Assembly (NCBI GenBank): GCA_050700355.1
Contig: JBOHHE010000428.1
Span: forward strand, 31,977 to 95,976
Direction of reading: 5' to 3'
Source: GCA-003244245 sp050700355
Lineage (GTDB): Bacteria; Actinomycetota; Actinomycetes; Mycobacteriales; Pseudonocardiaceae
Length of the DNA: 64,000 bases
The notes beneath the pieces are model-generated. The model saw only the letters and a list, made by a program, of their open reading frames with translations, had not been told where the DNA came from and did no database searches. Each line of letters begins with the position of its first letter. The first letter of the stretch is position 1. The position numbers were made by a program, and so were the translations under genes. Of this stretch, positions 1 to 8,254 are shown in pieces.

Positions 1-192
1 CACGGCGTCTCCGCCGAGGAGATCATGCAGGTGTTCGCCAACCAGCCACGAATCAGTCGCAACCGGAACAACCGCTCCGCCGTCTACAGCGCCTTCGGTC
101 GCAGCGACGGCGGTCGGCCGGTCCGCGTCAACTTCCGCTACAACTCCACCAACCGCGCTGCCCGGCCGATCAGCGCGTGGGAGGACCGATGA
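1..192 (+). CDS. BrnT-like toxin, C-terminal part (5'-truncated by window edge)
   Basis: The frame is open from base 1 to TGA 190-192 and gives 63 residues. The pattern HGVSAEEIMQVF near the start, then GRSDGGRPVRVNF and the closing RPISAWED, matches the ribonuclease-type BrnT fold (GR.L.V.F...RVISAR). The next gene begins inside the stop codon (ATGA overlap), the usual coupling of a type II toxin with its antitoxin. The N-terminus with the first catalytic residues lies outside the window. Family is inferred from motif shape; it could be a related DUF4258-like protein. Confidence 0.55.
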   Translation, partial: HGVSAEEIMQVFANQPRISRNRNNRSAVYSAFGRSDGGRPVRVNFRYNSTNRAARPISAWEDR

Positions 193-611
193 CTACCCAA
201 CCCAACTTCGACACCATGACCGACGCAGAACTCGCCAACTACCACTACACCCACCGCGACAGCCCACTGGGGGACGAGGCCGACCTCGAAGACATCGAGG
301 TCGAGATCGCGCACCCGCTGTCGGTGTCGATGTCGTTCCGGCTGCCCCCAGAAGAGGCCAGCGCCATCCGGCAGGCCGCCGCGCAGGTCGGGATAAGCAG
401 GTCGGATTGGATCCGTGGGGTGTGTTCCGCCGCCGCAGAGGTGGGCACCCAAGTCAATGCGCCAGTGCCGAGCCAACGGGTCAACATGACCAAGGCTCGC
501 CGCCTGGTCGCCGAACTGGACAAGGAACTGAATCGAGGTTCGAGCAATCAGAGCGGACCAGCCACAAAGAGCACCCGTGGTCGCTCAGGCACGAGTCAGA
601 CCGAAGAGTGA
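189..611 (+). CDS. RHH (CopG/BrnA-like) antitoxin
   Basis: 140 residues from ATG 189, which overlaps the stop of the BrnT-like gene; an upstream in-frame GTG at 177 is less likely. The segment SVSMSFRLPPEEASAIRQAA followed by VGISRSDWIRG is a ribbon-helix-helix DNA-binding unit. The Ser/Arg/Lys-rich tail after residue 110 looks disordered. The order toxin then antitoxin is that of BrnTA. It should bind the toxin and autorepress the operon, but the promoter is outside the window. Confidence 0.6.
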   Translation: MTTQPNFDTMTDAELANYHYTHRDSPLGDEADLEDIEVEIAHPLSVSMSFRLPPEEASAIRQAAAQVGISRSDWIRGVCSAAAEVGTQVNAPVPSQRVNMTKARRLVAELDKELNRGSSNQSGPATKSTRGRSGTSQTEE

Positions 612-762
612 GTCAACCTCTCAAACGCCGGATAGCGGAGGAGGGGATTTGCCACCTGGCTGGGCTGCATGACGGCTACACTCAGCCTGCTTTTCTGGTA
701 ACGGTGGGGTGCCGGGTCGAGTCCCGTCGCTTGGCATGGTGTGTCGAGACAACGGGCGGGTC

Positions 763-1188
763 ATGATGAGCAGCGGTAATGGCGAGGCGGGCGCTAGCAA
801 CGTGGTGAACCTGCTGCTGGTCCTGGAGCCGGATCCCGAGCTGGACCCGGAGGCAGGCGAGCGGCTGGCCCGCCAGCTGCGCGGCGAGCTTGCTGAGCTC
901 GAGATCGAGTCGATTGGTCCGGCGGCGGGCGGGACCGCTCCGGATGGCGCGAAGGGCATCGACCCTGTGACGTTAGGGGCGGTCATCGTCGCGTTGAGCG
1001 CGTCGGACGCGTCGGGCGAGGTGTTCACCACGGTCATCGAGACCTTGCGCGACTGGCTCGGCCGCCACTCCCGAAGACACCGGATCTCGGTGACCATCGA
1101 CGGTGACACCATTGAATTAGAGCGGGCCACCGCCGGGCAGCAACGAGAACTCGTCGATGCCTACGTCCGTCGTCATTCGGGGCGGTAG
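763..1188 (+). CDS. EACC1-type effector-associated constant component
   Basis: About 141 residues, starting at ATG 763 or 766; no clear ribosome site separates them, and an upstream GTG at 709 is also open. The core RLARQLRGELAELEIESIG, a central helix in which a DPVTLGAVIV-like stretch precedes a WLGRH motif, and a final ISVTIDGDTIELERAT strand match the EACC1 domain described in actinobacterial NTP-dependent conflict systems. EACC1 genes typically sit directly before effectors such as caspase-like peptidases, as here (3-bp gap). It is presumed to regulate or recruit the downstream effector; no enzymatic role is evident. Confidence 0.7.
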   Translation: MMSSGNGEAGASNVVNLLLVLEPDPELDPEAGERLARQLRGELAELEIESIGPAAGGTAPDGAKGIDPVTLGAVIVALSASDASGEVFTTVIETLRDWLGRHSRRHRISVTIDGDTIELERATAGQQRELVDAYVRRHSGR

Positions 1189-1191
1189 CAC

Positions 1192-2007
1192 ATGGGACGA
1201 CGACTGGCGCTGTTGATCGCCACTTACCAGTACCAGGACGCCGGGCTGCGCCAGCTGACCGCTCCGGCACACGACGCGGAGTCGTTCGCCGCGGTCCTGG
1301 GGGATCCGGACATCGCGGGGTTCGAGGTCACCACGTTGATCAACGAGCCGCATCACCGAGTCGGTGAGGCCATCGGCGACTTCTACCGGGACCGGCGCCG
1401 TGACGACCTCACTTTGCTTTACTTCAGCGGCCACGGCATGAAGGACGACGACGGCCGACTGTACCTCGCGATGGCCGATACCCGGCGCGACAGCCTGCTG
1501 TTCACCTCGCTGTCCGCCGATCAGATCGACCACGCGATGTCCGGCTGCCCATCACGGCAGCAAGTGCTGATCCTCGACTGCTGCTACAGCGGCGCATTTC
1601 CGGTCGGCCGAATCGCGAAAGCCGATACCGAGGTGCATGCACTCGAGCGTTTCCAAGGCCGAGGACGAACCGTGCTGACCGCCTCCGACGCCACCCAGTA
1701 CTCCTTCGAGGGCAATCAGCTCCGTGGCGAGGCCGCTCAGTCGGTATTCACCCGCTACCTCGTCGCGGGCCTGCGCGACGGCAGCGCTGACCTCGACGGC
1801 GACGGCGACATCGCCCTTGATGAGCTGTACAGCTACGTCTACGACCGCGTCGTCGAGAGATGCCCCAGCAGCGACCGAAGAAACAGGACAACGTCGAAGG
1901 CCGCACCATCATCGCCCGCAACATCAACTGGTCACTCCCAACATACCTGCGCAACGCGATCAACAGCCCGATCGCCACGGACCGGCTGGGTGCCCTGGAC
2001 GGGCTGA
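1192..2007 (+). CDS. Caspase-like (C14) peptidase, N-terminal domain; reading frame shifts near 1850
   Basis: Starts ATG 1192, 3 bp after the EACC1 gene. The p20-like domain is complete: catalytic His81 in YFSGHGMKDDDG and the Cys130-Cys131 pair in ILDCCYSGAF, followed by TASDATQYSFEG and SVFTRYLVAGL. After YSYVYDRVVE (about 1850) this frame runs into Ser/Thr/Arg-rich nonsense, while the family's normal C-terminal continuation is found in the frame ending at 2570. One missing or extra base thus separates the peptidase from its rear half. No slippery heptamer is visible, so mutation or a consensus error is more likely than programmed shifting. Confidence 0.75.
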   Translation: MGRRLALLIATYQYQDAGLRQLTAPAHDAESFAAVLGDPDIAGFEVTTLINEPHHRVGEAIGDFYRDRRRDDLTLLYFSGHGMKDDDGRLYLAMADTRRDSLLFTSLSADQIDHAMSGCPSRQQVLILDCCYSGAFPVGRIAKADTEVHALERFQGRGRTVLTASDATQYSFEGNQLRGEAAQSVFTRYLVAGLRDGSADLDGDGDIALDELYSYVYDRVVERCPSSDRRNRTTSKAAPSSPATSTGHSQHTCATRSTARSPRTGWVPWTG

Positions 2008-2570
2008 ACCACCTGTACCGAATCGGCAACGGCGTCGTGCGAGGCTGCGTACGCGACGAGATCCAGCGCCTCACCAACGACGACAGCAAAATGGTGTCCA
2101 CCGCAGCAGCGGAGCGACTAAAATCCATCCTTCCGCAACCGCCCGCACGGACGCCCAATGTATCGGAACCCGAGACGGAGAAAGCGCCCGAACCAGCAGC
2201 GCGGACAACTGCCCTTGCTGCCCGGCAAGCCGTCTCCTCCGCCCCGGTCGTGGTGCCGCTAAGACCACCCGATCCCACTTTCCCGACCGTCGAGCCGCCC
2301 CTACAGCCAGCCATTGAGTTGCAGCCAGCGCCCAGCGCCACCACCAGACCGGGGCTTTCGCAGAAAAGGTCCGGATCCGATCCCACGGTGAACCAGCAAT
2401 GGATGAGCGCACCTCCCAGCTCGGAACCCGGTTTCGGTACGCCCGGCACCGGTGAGTTACCCGGATCGCTAGCGGGCTTCGACGCCCGGGTGTGCAGTTT
2501 CTTGATCGACACCTTGGGGCCGTTGATCGCTTTTTGCCTTGTCCTGATTGTCCATGGGAGGTTTTTCTAG
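1860..2570 (+). pseudogene. C-terminal continuation of the caspase-like protein: helical module, linker, start of RDD membrane domain
   Basis: This frame continues the caspase protein: PQQRPKKQDNVEGRTIIARN is the family's linker to an IARN motif, followed by a helical repeat ending LTNDDSKMVSTAAAERL. A Pro-rich linker of about 100 residues follows, then LAGFDARVCSFLIDTLGP, the first helix of an RDD domain. It ends at TAG 2568-2570 in the middle of that domain. It has no ribosome site of its own, so it is a disconnected part of the 1192-2948 protein rather than a separate gene. Confidence 0.6.
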
Positions 2571-2948
2571 ATGAACGTGAACGTGGGGTTGTTGTTGTTC
2601 TTCTTCATCATCATCCTACCCTTCGTCGTCTGGAACTCTGGGTACCGGCAAGGCACGACTGGGCAGAGCATCGGTCGCCGACTGACGAAGACGAAACTCG
2701 TGAAGATCCAGACCGGTGAGCCGATCGGGTTCGGCATGGCCCTGCTCCGCCTGATCTGCGTCGCGGTGGCATTCATTCCCATCGGCATCCCGGCCATCGT
2801 CAACTATCTGTGGTCACTTTGGGATCCGAAGCGGCAGACGGTCACGGACAAGATTTTCAAGGCAGCCGTAGTCAGCATTGATGACACTGGTATCCGGCCG
2901 ATCGGGTCGGGATCCGGTACCCGACCGATTGGGCCAATTTCCCGGTGA
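2571..2948 (+). pseudogene. RDD-family membrane domain, second half
   Basis: 125 residues in the same frame as 1860-2570 and immediately after its TAG. It carries the rest of an RDD domain: a hydrophobic helix (LLLFFFIIILPFVV), the GTTGQSIGRRL motif, VKIQTGEPIGF, an LLRLICVAVAF helix, WDPKRQTVTDK and AVV. Family members read straight through, so the TAG splits one polypeptide. The intact protein would be a caspase tethered to the membrane through RDD. ATG 2571 could reinitiate translation, giving a separate small membrane protein. Confidence 0.6.
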
Positions 2949-3059
2949 GGCGAACGTGCCGGAACGGGTGCTGTGAATCTTATGTGTATGCTGTTCATGG
3001 TGGCCATGCCCAGCGCTGTGGCGTGCGGCAGGCGTTGGTCCAAAAGTCGAGCAGGTTGA

Positions 3060-3197
3060 TCAGGTGCCGTATGTGTCGGATCTGCGTGAGATGTCAAGAA
3101 CGATGACGGTCTGGGCGCCGTGGTCGAGGCGGTAGCGGACACGCCAGTCGCGACCACTCGGCATCCGACCCGTCTGGGACCACAGCTGCTGACTCAT
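3060..3197 (-). pseudogene. RelE/ParE-like toxin fragment
   Basis: A short open frame (about 45 residues from ATG 3197) ends with RDWRVRYRLDHGAQTVIVLDI and SRRSDTY. This resembles the last strands of RelE-type mRNA interferases (WRVRY..D....TV.VL.I.HR.DVY). The N-terminal helices are missing and the upstream frame closes quickly. Read as a decayed toxin remnant; the match is short. Confidence 0.35.
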
Positions 3198-3439
3198 CAC
3201 CGGCACGTCCCGATCGATAGCTCCTGCTGAAATCCGCTCTGAGGTTACGCCGCCTGCGCCACCAGCTTGACGGTGCCCGGCATGTCCCAGCTTTGTTGAC
3301 CTGACGCTCTTGCAGCAGCACGTAAGCGGCAGGGATCAGCGGATGGCTTGGTCGTCTGTGAGCTTGTTCGTCCCGTACCTACCGACCAGCAGGCCACCAA
3401 GCTGTTCAGCCAGCAGCCGGTGCTGTGTCTCCCAGACGG

Positions 3440-3706
3440 TCATCGACGAGTGGCCACCGACGATGTCTGCCGCAGCCACGCCTGTCCGAGCCGACGGACC
3501 TCAGCAAGGTCAGTCCATCCAGTCGGCGCCACGGGGATGGTGTGCAACACATCCGCCATCTGGTGCGAGAACATCTGCCGACCGGCAAGCACATAGGCCA
3601 CTGAGTCACCGCGCCGCCAGCGGATGGTGTAGCCGTCATACCGGTGGCGATCAAGAAATACCCAGCCAACCGGCGCGGTCTTCGGAGTGGCCCCGCCTCG
3701 GCTCAT
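3440..3706 (-). CDS. Small hypothetical protein (second of a coupled pair)
   Basis: 88 residues; ATG 3706 overlaps the stop of the upstream minus-strand gene (ATGA). It begins MSRGGATPKTAPVGWVFLDR and has a YTIRWRRGDSVAYVLAG strand pair. I do not recognise the family. Both members of the pair are short soluble proteins, and coupling suggests equal production. Confidence 0.5.
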   Translation of the reverse strand: MSRGGATPKTAPVGWVFLDRHRYDGYTIRWRRGDSVAYVLAGRQMFSHQMADVLHTIPVAPTGWTDLAEVRRLGQAWLRQTSSVATRR

Positions 3707-3897
3707 GACTTGTCATCGCGGGCTTCTTGGACAGCCAGGGTAAGTTCGTGCACCAGGCTATCGACATCTGAGGGCTTGAGGATGGCTTCCGAGTTGAACA
3801 ATGGCTCTACCGATAGCCATACTGAATTGCGATATACAGTCACGACCACGGTCGCGGGTTCACCACCGCGCGCTGTCACTGCCATAGCCCGCCGCAT
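3703..3897 (-). CDS. Small hypothetical protein with VWLSVEP motif
   Basis: 64 residues from ATG 3897 (a second ATG at 3885 is possible); an AAGG-like stretch lies upstream. It contains VVTVYRNSVWLSVEPLFNSE and ends in an acidic helix. Actinomycete proteins with a VW.SVEP core occur as short companions of regulators; function unknown. It is translationally coupled to the gene that ends at 3440. Confidence 0.5.
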   Translation of the reverse strand: MRRAMAVTARGGEPATVVVTVYRNSVWLSVEPLFNSEAILKPSDVDSLVHELTLAVQEARDDKS

Positions 3898-4077
3898 CGC
3901 GCCGCCTGCCTTCCCCAGTGGAATGGCCAGACCGGTGACTCAGGGGGGTTAGTTCGTCACCGGCCCGGCCATTACCCCTGTCAGCTTGAGGGGCAGGCGA
4001 GACGCTAACGGTCAGGGAGTGATCGGATACGAACCGTGCTTAGGCGAACTAGAGGTTCCGAACGGTAAGTTCGTTGA

Positions 4078-5277
4078 TCAGTCTAGTAACGCGATACGTC
4101 CGGCAAATTCTCTGACCTCAGACGCATAGGTAGGCTTGGCACGCCGTACTAGCGCAGTGAGCATTTGACGCGGTTCGCGCCGGTAGAGGAACGCTTGCGG
4201 TCTGACTTTCTCCGCCATTTTGAGGTGAACGAGTACAGCCGTGTCGTTACACTTTAGCTCGTAACAACGCGCCACATGGATGAGGTGGGCGTATTGGCGT
4301 TCGGTTGAGGCGATATTTGTTATATCTACGTTGTTCGCTACGCGCAGGGCTTCGCCTGGCTCGCCATTCTCAAGCTCGACAGCAACCGCATGTATGGCTA
4401 CGTTCGTAGGCCCGAAAAAGACATTATGGTGTCTTTGGCCTTCACCGAGGCGCTTGGCAACTGGCAACGCCTTATCTCTCAGCAGTTCCCGGCCGCGCCA
4501 TGGGTCTCCGGTACGGGTGGACGCGACAGCGCCAAGTTGCAACAAACCGCCATATACAGACAGGTGGCCGGGCGTAGCGTCGCGTAGCCCTGCCTCCAGC
4601 CTTCCCGCGCTGAAAAGTGCTACATCCAGCGCCGCGTGCGGCATATCGTCAGAGATCATCGTCTGGCCGAGCGTCCAGGCCGCCGCCGCCTCGATTACCT
4701 GATCTTCGGCAGCTTCAGCATAACGCATACAACGGTCAGCCAACATCGAACACAGGTCCATACGACCGGCATGCTTCGCTGCTACGCGGGCAAGGCGGTA
4801 CAACCGGTACGCAACCTTGCAGCTTTCCGCCGAACCACCGGACTCGCATACCGCACGCTCGGTATCTACGATCAATCCGGGCAATAAATCCAGCACGATA
4901 TACGGGTCACTGCCTAGATACCATGCTTCCTCGGCCGCTTCGATACGGCTTGATATCTCGGCAAGGCTATCCTGGGTTTCGCGGTCATATAACGGCACGG
5001 AGCGATACGTAAACAGTGCCCGCTCTATCTCAGCCAACCGGGTATTTACGGTACCCTCGTGGTCTTCGCTGGGAGCCTCGCCAAGCAGGGCCGACGTGCG
5101 CACGCCCAAGACTTTGGCGATCCGGCGCAGAACATGCAACGTTGGCGTCTTCGTACCGGCTTCAATCATCTCCAGGTAACGCACGGTGATGCCCGTATGG
5201 GTAGCCACAGAAGTCGTGCTCTTCTTCCGATCGATACGGTAGAGCTTGATCAACTGGCCGGTAGGTATGCCTGGCAC
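4078..5277 (-). CDS. XRE-family regulator with TPR-like C-terminus
   Basis: 399 residues, GTG start 5277. Residues about 8-65 form a Cro/cI HTH (SVATHTGITVRYLEMIEAG, then HVLRRIAKVLGV). The rest is all-helical with TPR-like spacing. The gene is visibly poorer in G+C and has more A/T-ending codons than its neighbours, a sign of transfer. A 46-bp piece of it (5108-5153) recurs with one mismatch at 8713-8758 beside an intact HAD gene, while a HAD remnant lies beside this copy. Confidence 0.8.
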   Translation of the reverse strand: MPGIPTGQLIKLYRIDRKKSTTSVATHTGITVRYLEMIEAGTKTPTLHVLRRIAKVLGVRTSALLGEAPSEDHEGTVNTRLAEIERALFTYRSVPLYDRETQDSLAEISSRIEAAEEAWYLGSDPYIVLDLLPGLIVDTERAVCESGGSAESCKVAYRLYRLARVAAKHAGRMDLCSMLADRCMRYAEAAEDQVIEAAAAWTLGQTMISDDMPHAALDVALFSAGRLEAGLRDATPGHLSVYGGLLQLGAVASTRTGDPWRGRELLRDKALPVAKRLGEGQRHHNVFFGPTNVAIHAVAVELENGEPGEALRVANNVDITNIASTERQYAHLIHVARCYELKCNDTAVLVHLKMAEKVRPQAFLYRREPRQMLTALVRRAKPTYASEVREFAGRIALLD

Positions 5278-5339
5278 GTCGGAACCTTCCAGGGGCTTGA
5301 CAGCACTACCAGGCCAGGCTACCGGCGAGCATGCTGGTG

Positions 5340-5485
5340 GGCATGCTCGCCTGGCAACCCCAGCCAGGTCAGCATGTCTGGGTCCGGCTTACGCATCCCG
5401 TCGTGGCCACTGCCTTGACCAGCAGCGGCTCCGAGCGCAGCTCGGCAAGCATCCGTTGCAGCAGCCCGTCGAGATCGACGCATGC
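5340..5485 (-). pseudogene. HAD hydrolase fragment
   Basis: Minus-strand DNA reads GMRKPDPDM followed by a degenerate LGLPGE, matching GMRKPDLEMFALALPRLGLP of the intact HAD gene at 8784-9464. The flank from about 5420 matches the intact gene's SEPLVVNAV region (9137-9190) after an internal deletion of about 130 bp. It lies just upstream of the XRE gene and is the mirror image of the arrangement at 8.7 kb. Confidence 0.55.
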
Positions 5486-5697
5486 CGACCTCGCGGCACT
5501 GGTTGAGCGGATCATCGGCTACCGTCAGCGACACGGTCACCATGTTGCCCTTCGTGTCCACCCACACTCGAAGTCGATCACACAGCAGCTGACTCCGTGA
5601 TCAGAGGCGCCGAGGAGATCACGGACTTCGCTACCACATCAGCAGGTATGAAGCAGACAGCGTGATGTCCATACTCAGAGTGTCGAAACGGTGATCG

Positions 5698-5796
5698 ATG
5701 CCGCTCAAGGTGAGTGAAATGCTGAAGATCATCGAGGCAGACGGATGGTATCTGGTCAGCACAAAAGCAGGCGGGATTGAACCGGAGGCCAGAATG
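5698..5796 (+). pseudogene. hicA: hicA toxin, internally deleted
   Basis: Begins at ATG 5698 with MPLKVSEMLKIIEADGWYLV, the canonical HicA N-terminal helix, but the conserved SHRQF....GTVTVP core is absent. The typical C-terminal KQAGL is present at 5765-5779 in a different frame. An internal deletion therefore removed the catalytic His strand and shifted the frame, so the start codon now reads into hicB. The toxin should be inactive. Confidence 0.6.
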
Positions 5797-6018
5797 GTCA
5801 CCTACGCGATCATCGTTGAGCGCGCCGAGGACAGTGACTACGGCGCGTGGTGCCCTGACCTGCCCGGATGCATTGCGCTCGGAGACACACCAGCCGAGAC
5901 AATCACCGAGATGAAAGACGCCATCGAATTCCACCTTGAAGGTCTGCGTGAAGACGGGTTGCCAATCCCTCATCCGTCCACTGTTGCCGCGACCGTCGTC
6001 ACCACCGACGCCGCGTAG
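5794..6018 (+). CDS. hicB: HicB-type antitoxin
   Basis: 74 residues from ATG 5794, preceded by a good GGAGG at 5784-5788. It shows the HicB core YAIIVERAEDSDYGAWCPDL, PGCIALGDT and AIEFHLEGLREDGLPIP. The frame is also open back to 5698 through the hicA remnant, so a 106-residue HicA-HicB chimera is formally possible; the ribosome site argues for 5794. With hicA deleted this is an orphan antitoxin that may still bind DNA or other HicA toxins. Confidence 0.7.
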   Translation: MVTYAIIVERAEDSDYGAWCPDLPGCIALGDTPAETITEMKDAIEFHLEGLREDGLPIPHPSTVAATVVTTDAA

Positions 6019-6496
6019 CAGCTGATCAGGTGTCGGAGTGGTGGAGCGGGAAGCACCACCATCGAGACCTGGAGTACGAGCTCGTGTGGGACCTGCGGCA
6101 CTGGTCTGGGAAGCTCCCGCCCACCCGGGGGCGTGGTGGGCGGGGGCGCCTTTCGCCGTTCCGGCCGGCGAAAGACCGGTCGGTCACCTGGCAGGGGAAT
6201 CCAGCGGTGGCCGACCGGGGGATCAGAGGGCTATCAAGCTGACCGACAACTGGCTATCGACGGCTCCACTGTGGTCGCCATGGATTTCCGTTCCTGTCGA
6301 CGCGGCCCACTTGCGGACACCGGACAGTCAACCGAGCCGACGAAAGTGCCAGGAAGCCCGCCAGAGGTAGCGGCGGGTAGCCCAGGTGGTAGCTCTGGGT
6401 AGCCAGGGGTGGTGCGAGGTGGCGAGGGCATTGCAATCTGCACTCAAATAGCTACGTTCTGTCCACCCGTTGAGTTCACCGAGCTGGGAGGACGCT
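6019..6496. other. Intergenic stretch between hicB and the 6497 regulator
   Basis: About 480 bases without a supportable gene. It contains the hairpin at 6116-6144. Short open frames on both strands have no ribosome site or recognisable motif. The last 25 bases hold the GGGAGGA ribosome site for GTG 6497. Confidence 0.5.
6116..6144 (+). terminator. GC-rich hairpin downstream of hicB
   Basis: Perfect 10-bp stem: CCCGCCCACC at 6116-6125 pairs with GGTGGGCGGG at 6135-6144 across a 9-base loop. A short TTT follows at 6151-6153. There is no long U tract, which is common for actinomycete terminators. Confidence 0.5.
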
Positions 6497-7870
6497 GTGG
6501 CTGCTGTTCGAGAGGCGAACAGCCAGCTGGAAGAGCTGCGCGAATGGGTCGGGTGGTCACGTAAGGAGCTGGCCCGGCGGGTGAACCAACGCGGACGCCG
6601 CCGGGGCCTGGACCTGCACACCGATGCCAGCCGGGTCCGGAACTGGCTGGCAGGCCAGCATCCGCAGCCACCGGTGCCCGAGCTGCTCAGTGAACTGTTC
6701 TCCGAGGAGCTGGGCTACCCGATCACCCCGGTCGACATCGGCCTGGCAAGCACCGATCAGCACGAAGTCGGTCTGCGATACTGCGAGTCGATCGCCGCTA
6801 CCGTGGTAGCAGTGGGCGAGCTCGGGAGGTACGACGTGCGTCGGCGTGGTTTCCTGCACCAGGGCACGTTCCTGGCGGTCGCGACGATAGCCCCCAGCCG
6901 GGACTGGCTACTCGCCGTGCTCGACGCCACCGAACCCCGCCCCGGGGGCCGCATCGGACTGGCGCAGGTCTACGCGATCCGGGAGACGTTCACCGCGTTC
7001 CTGGAGGCCGACGCCACACACGGTGGCGGTCACGCCCGCAGCCCCCTGGCGGAGTACCTGACCGGCCGGGTGCTACCGCTGTTAAAGGACGCCGACCCGG
7101 ACAGCGAGGCTGGCGCCGCCCTGTTCGCGGCAGCCAGTGAGCAGACCACCCTGCTGGGCTACATGGCCATCGACGACAATCTGCAGGCACTCGGTCAGCG
7201 CTATCTCATTCAGGCACTGAGGCTGGCCCAAGAATCCGGCGATGCGGCATTGGGTGCCAACGTTCTGGCCGATATGTCTGATCAAGCCCTGATGCTCGGC
7301 TATCCCCGGGAAGCCCTGCAGTTGGCGAGGACCGGACGACACGGCCTTACTCGGGCATTCAGTCCGGCATGTGCCGCGAGATTATTCGCGCTCCAGGCAG
7401 GGGCGCATGCGGCACTCGGTGATGCCAGGGCGGCCGCGCATGCCGTGGTCGAATCCGAACGTGCCTTCGAACGCGTTGATGCCAATAAGGAGCCAGAATG
7501 GGCACGGTTTCTCGACGAGACGCACCTCTCAGGTCTGTGGGCTAACACCTTCGTGGATCTTGCTCGGCCGGTGGAGGCCATGCGGTTCGCGCGTCGCTCG
7601 ATCTCCGCAGCGGCCAGCCAGAATCGCGCCCGGCGTGAGGCGTTGAGCCAGGCCGCGCTGGCCCGCGCCGCGCTGACCAGGCGGAATCTGGAAATCGCCC
7701 TGCGCGCGGCACACCGGGTCGTGGACCTGTCGATCACGGTGCAGTCCTCACGCTCCATCGCCGCTGTGCGCGATCTCCAGACCCGGATCGGCCCGTACCG
7801 CACCCTCGCCCCGGCCCGCGAGTTCGACGACTACGCCCGGGAAGCTCTCACCCGAGCACCTCTCAACTAA
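6497..7870 (+). CDS. HTH regulator with TPR-like helical repeats
   Basis: 457 residues from GTG 6497, chosen because GGGAGGA lies 5 bp upstream; an in-frame TTG exists at 6470. Residues about 15-60 (REWVGWSRKELARRVNQRGR, then DASRVRNWLAGQHP) resemble the HTH of Streptomyces-type NsdA-like developmental regulators. The remainder is Ala/Arg-rich helical repeats (RARREALSQAALARAAL). Likely a cytoplasmic regulator sensing a peptide or protein partner through the repeats. It stands alone between a terminator and a VapBC pair. Confidence 0.7.
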   Translation: MAAVREANSQLEELREWVGWSRKELARRVNQRGRRRGLDLHTDASRVRNWLAGQHPQPPVPELLSELFSEELGYPITPVDIGLASTDQHEVGLRYCESIAATVVAVGELGRYDVRRRGFLHQGTFLAVATIAPSRDWLLAVLDATEPRPGGRIGLAQVYAIRETFTAFLEADATHGGGHARSPLAEYLTGRVLPLLKDADPDSEAGAALFAAASEQTTLLGYMAIDDNLQALGQRYLIQALRLAQESGDAALGANVLADMSDQALMLGYPREALQLARTGRHGLTRAFSPACAARLFALQAGAHAALGDARAAAHAVVESERAFERVDANKEPEWARFLDETHLSGLWANTFVDLARPVEAMRFARRSISAAASQNRARREALSQAALARAALTRRNLEIALRAAHRVVDLSITVQSSRSIAAVRDLQTRIGPYRTLAPAREFDDYAREALTRAPLN

Positions 7871-7983
7871 CACAGTCGGGGCAGGTTGCAGAACAGGCTC
7901 GTCAACGTTACGGACGCCGAGAGCCCGGCGAATCCGTCACGTTTACCGATGTCGTCGAGGACAACCGGGGCACCGACAGCTGG

Positions 7984-8002
7984 TAGCACTTGTGCTATCC
8001 TG
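7984..8002 (+). promoter_or_regulatory. Operator palindrome overlapping the -10 of the Phd/VapC operon
   Basis: TAGCAC-TT-GTGCTA (7984-7997) is a perfect palindrome, directly followed by a -10-like TATCCT (7997-8002). The start codon lies at 8009, where transcription would begin, so the mRNA is probably leaderless. An operator overlapping the -10 fits autorepression by the antitoxin-toxin complex. Confidence 0.6.
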
Positions 8003-8008
8003 AATGCT

Positions 8009-8254
8009 ATGGAATCTATCGGACTGCGGGAGCTACGGCAGAACGCGAGCGAGATCGTGCGTCGAGTTGAGGCCGGGGCGACGGTAACCATCACGGTAAG
8101 CGGGCGTCCCGCTGCCGTGCTCCGCGCCGCCACCGCCCGCTCCTGGCGACGCTACGAGGACATCGCGGACCTGTTCTCCGGACCGGATGACCCCCAGTGG
8201 GAGCATGACCGCGCGCTACTTGACGACTCGCCCATGAACCCCTGGTCCCGATAA
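8009..8254 (+). CDS. vapB: Phd/YefM-type antitoxin
   Basis: 81 residues from ATG 8009. The N-terminus MESIGLRELRQNASEIVRRV, then VTITVSGRPAAVL, is the Phd/YefM dimerisation and DNA-binding fold; the C-terminal LFSGPDDPQWEHDRALLD should wrap the toxin. Its TAA shares a base with the toxin start (ATAATG). An earlier in-frame start at 7886 is rejected because it would cross the promoter and operator. Confidence 0.85.
   Translation: MESIGLRELRQNASEIVRRVEAGATVTITVSGRPAAVLRAATARSWRRYEDIADLFSGPDDPQWEHDRALLDDSPMNPWSR

Noticed and set aside
2880..2930. GGTCGGG/CCCGACC stem near 2905 as terminator
   Set aside because: Lies inside the RDD frame in a repeated IRPIGSGSGTRPIG coding stretch; the pairing follows from the repeat.
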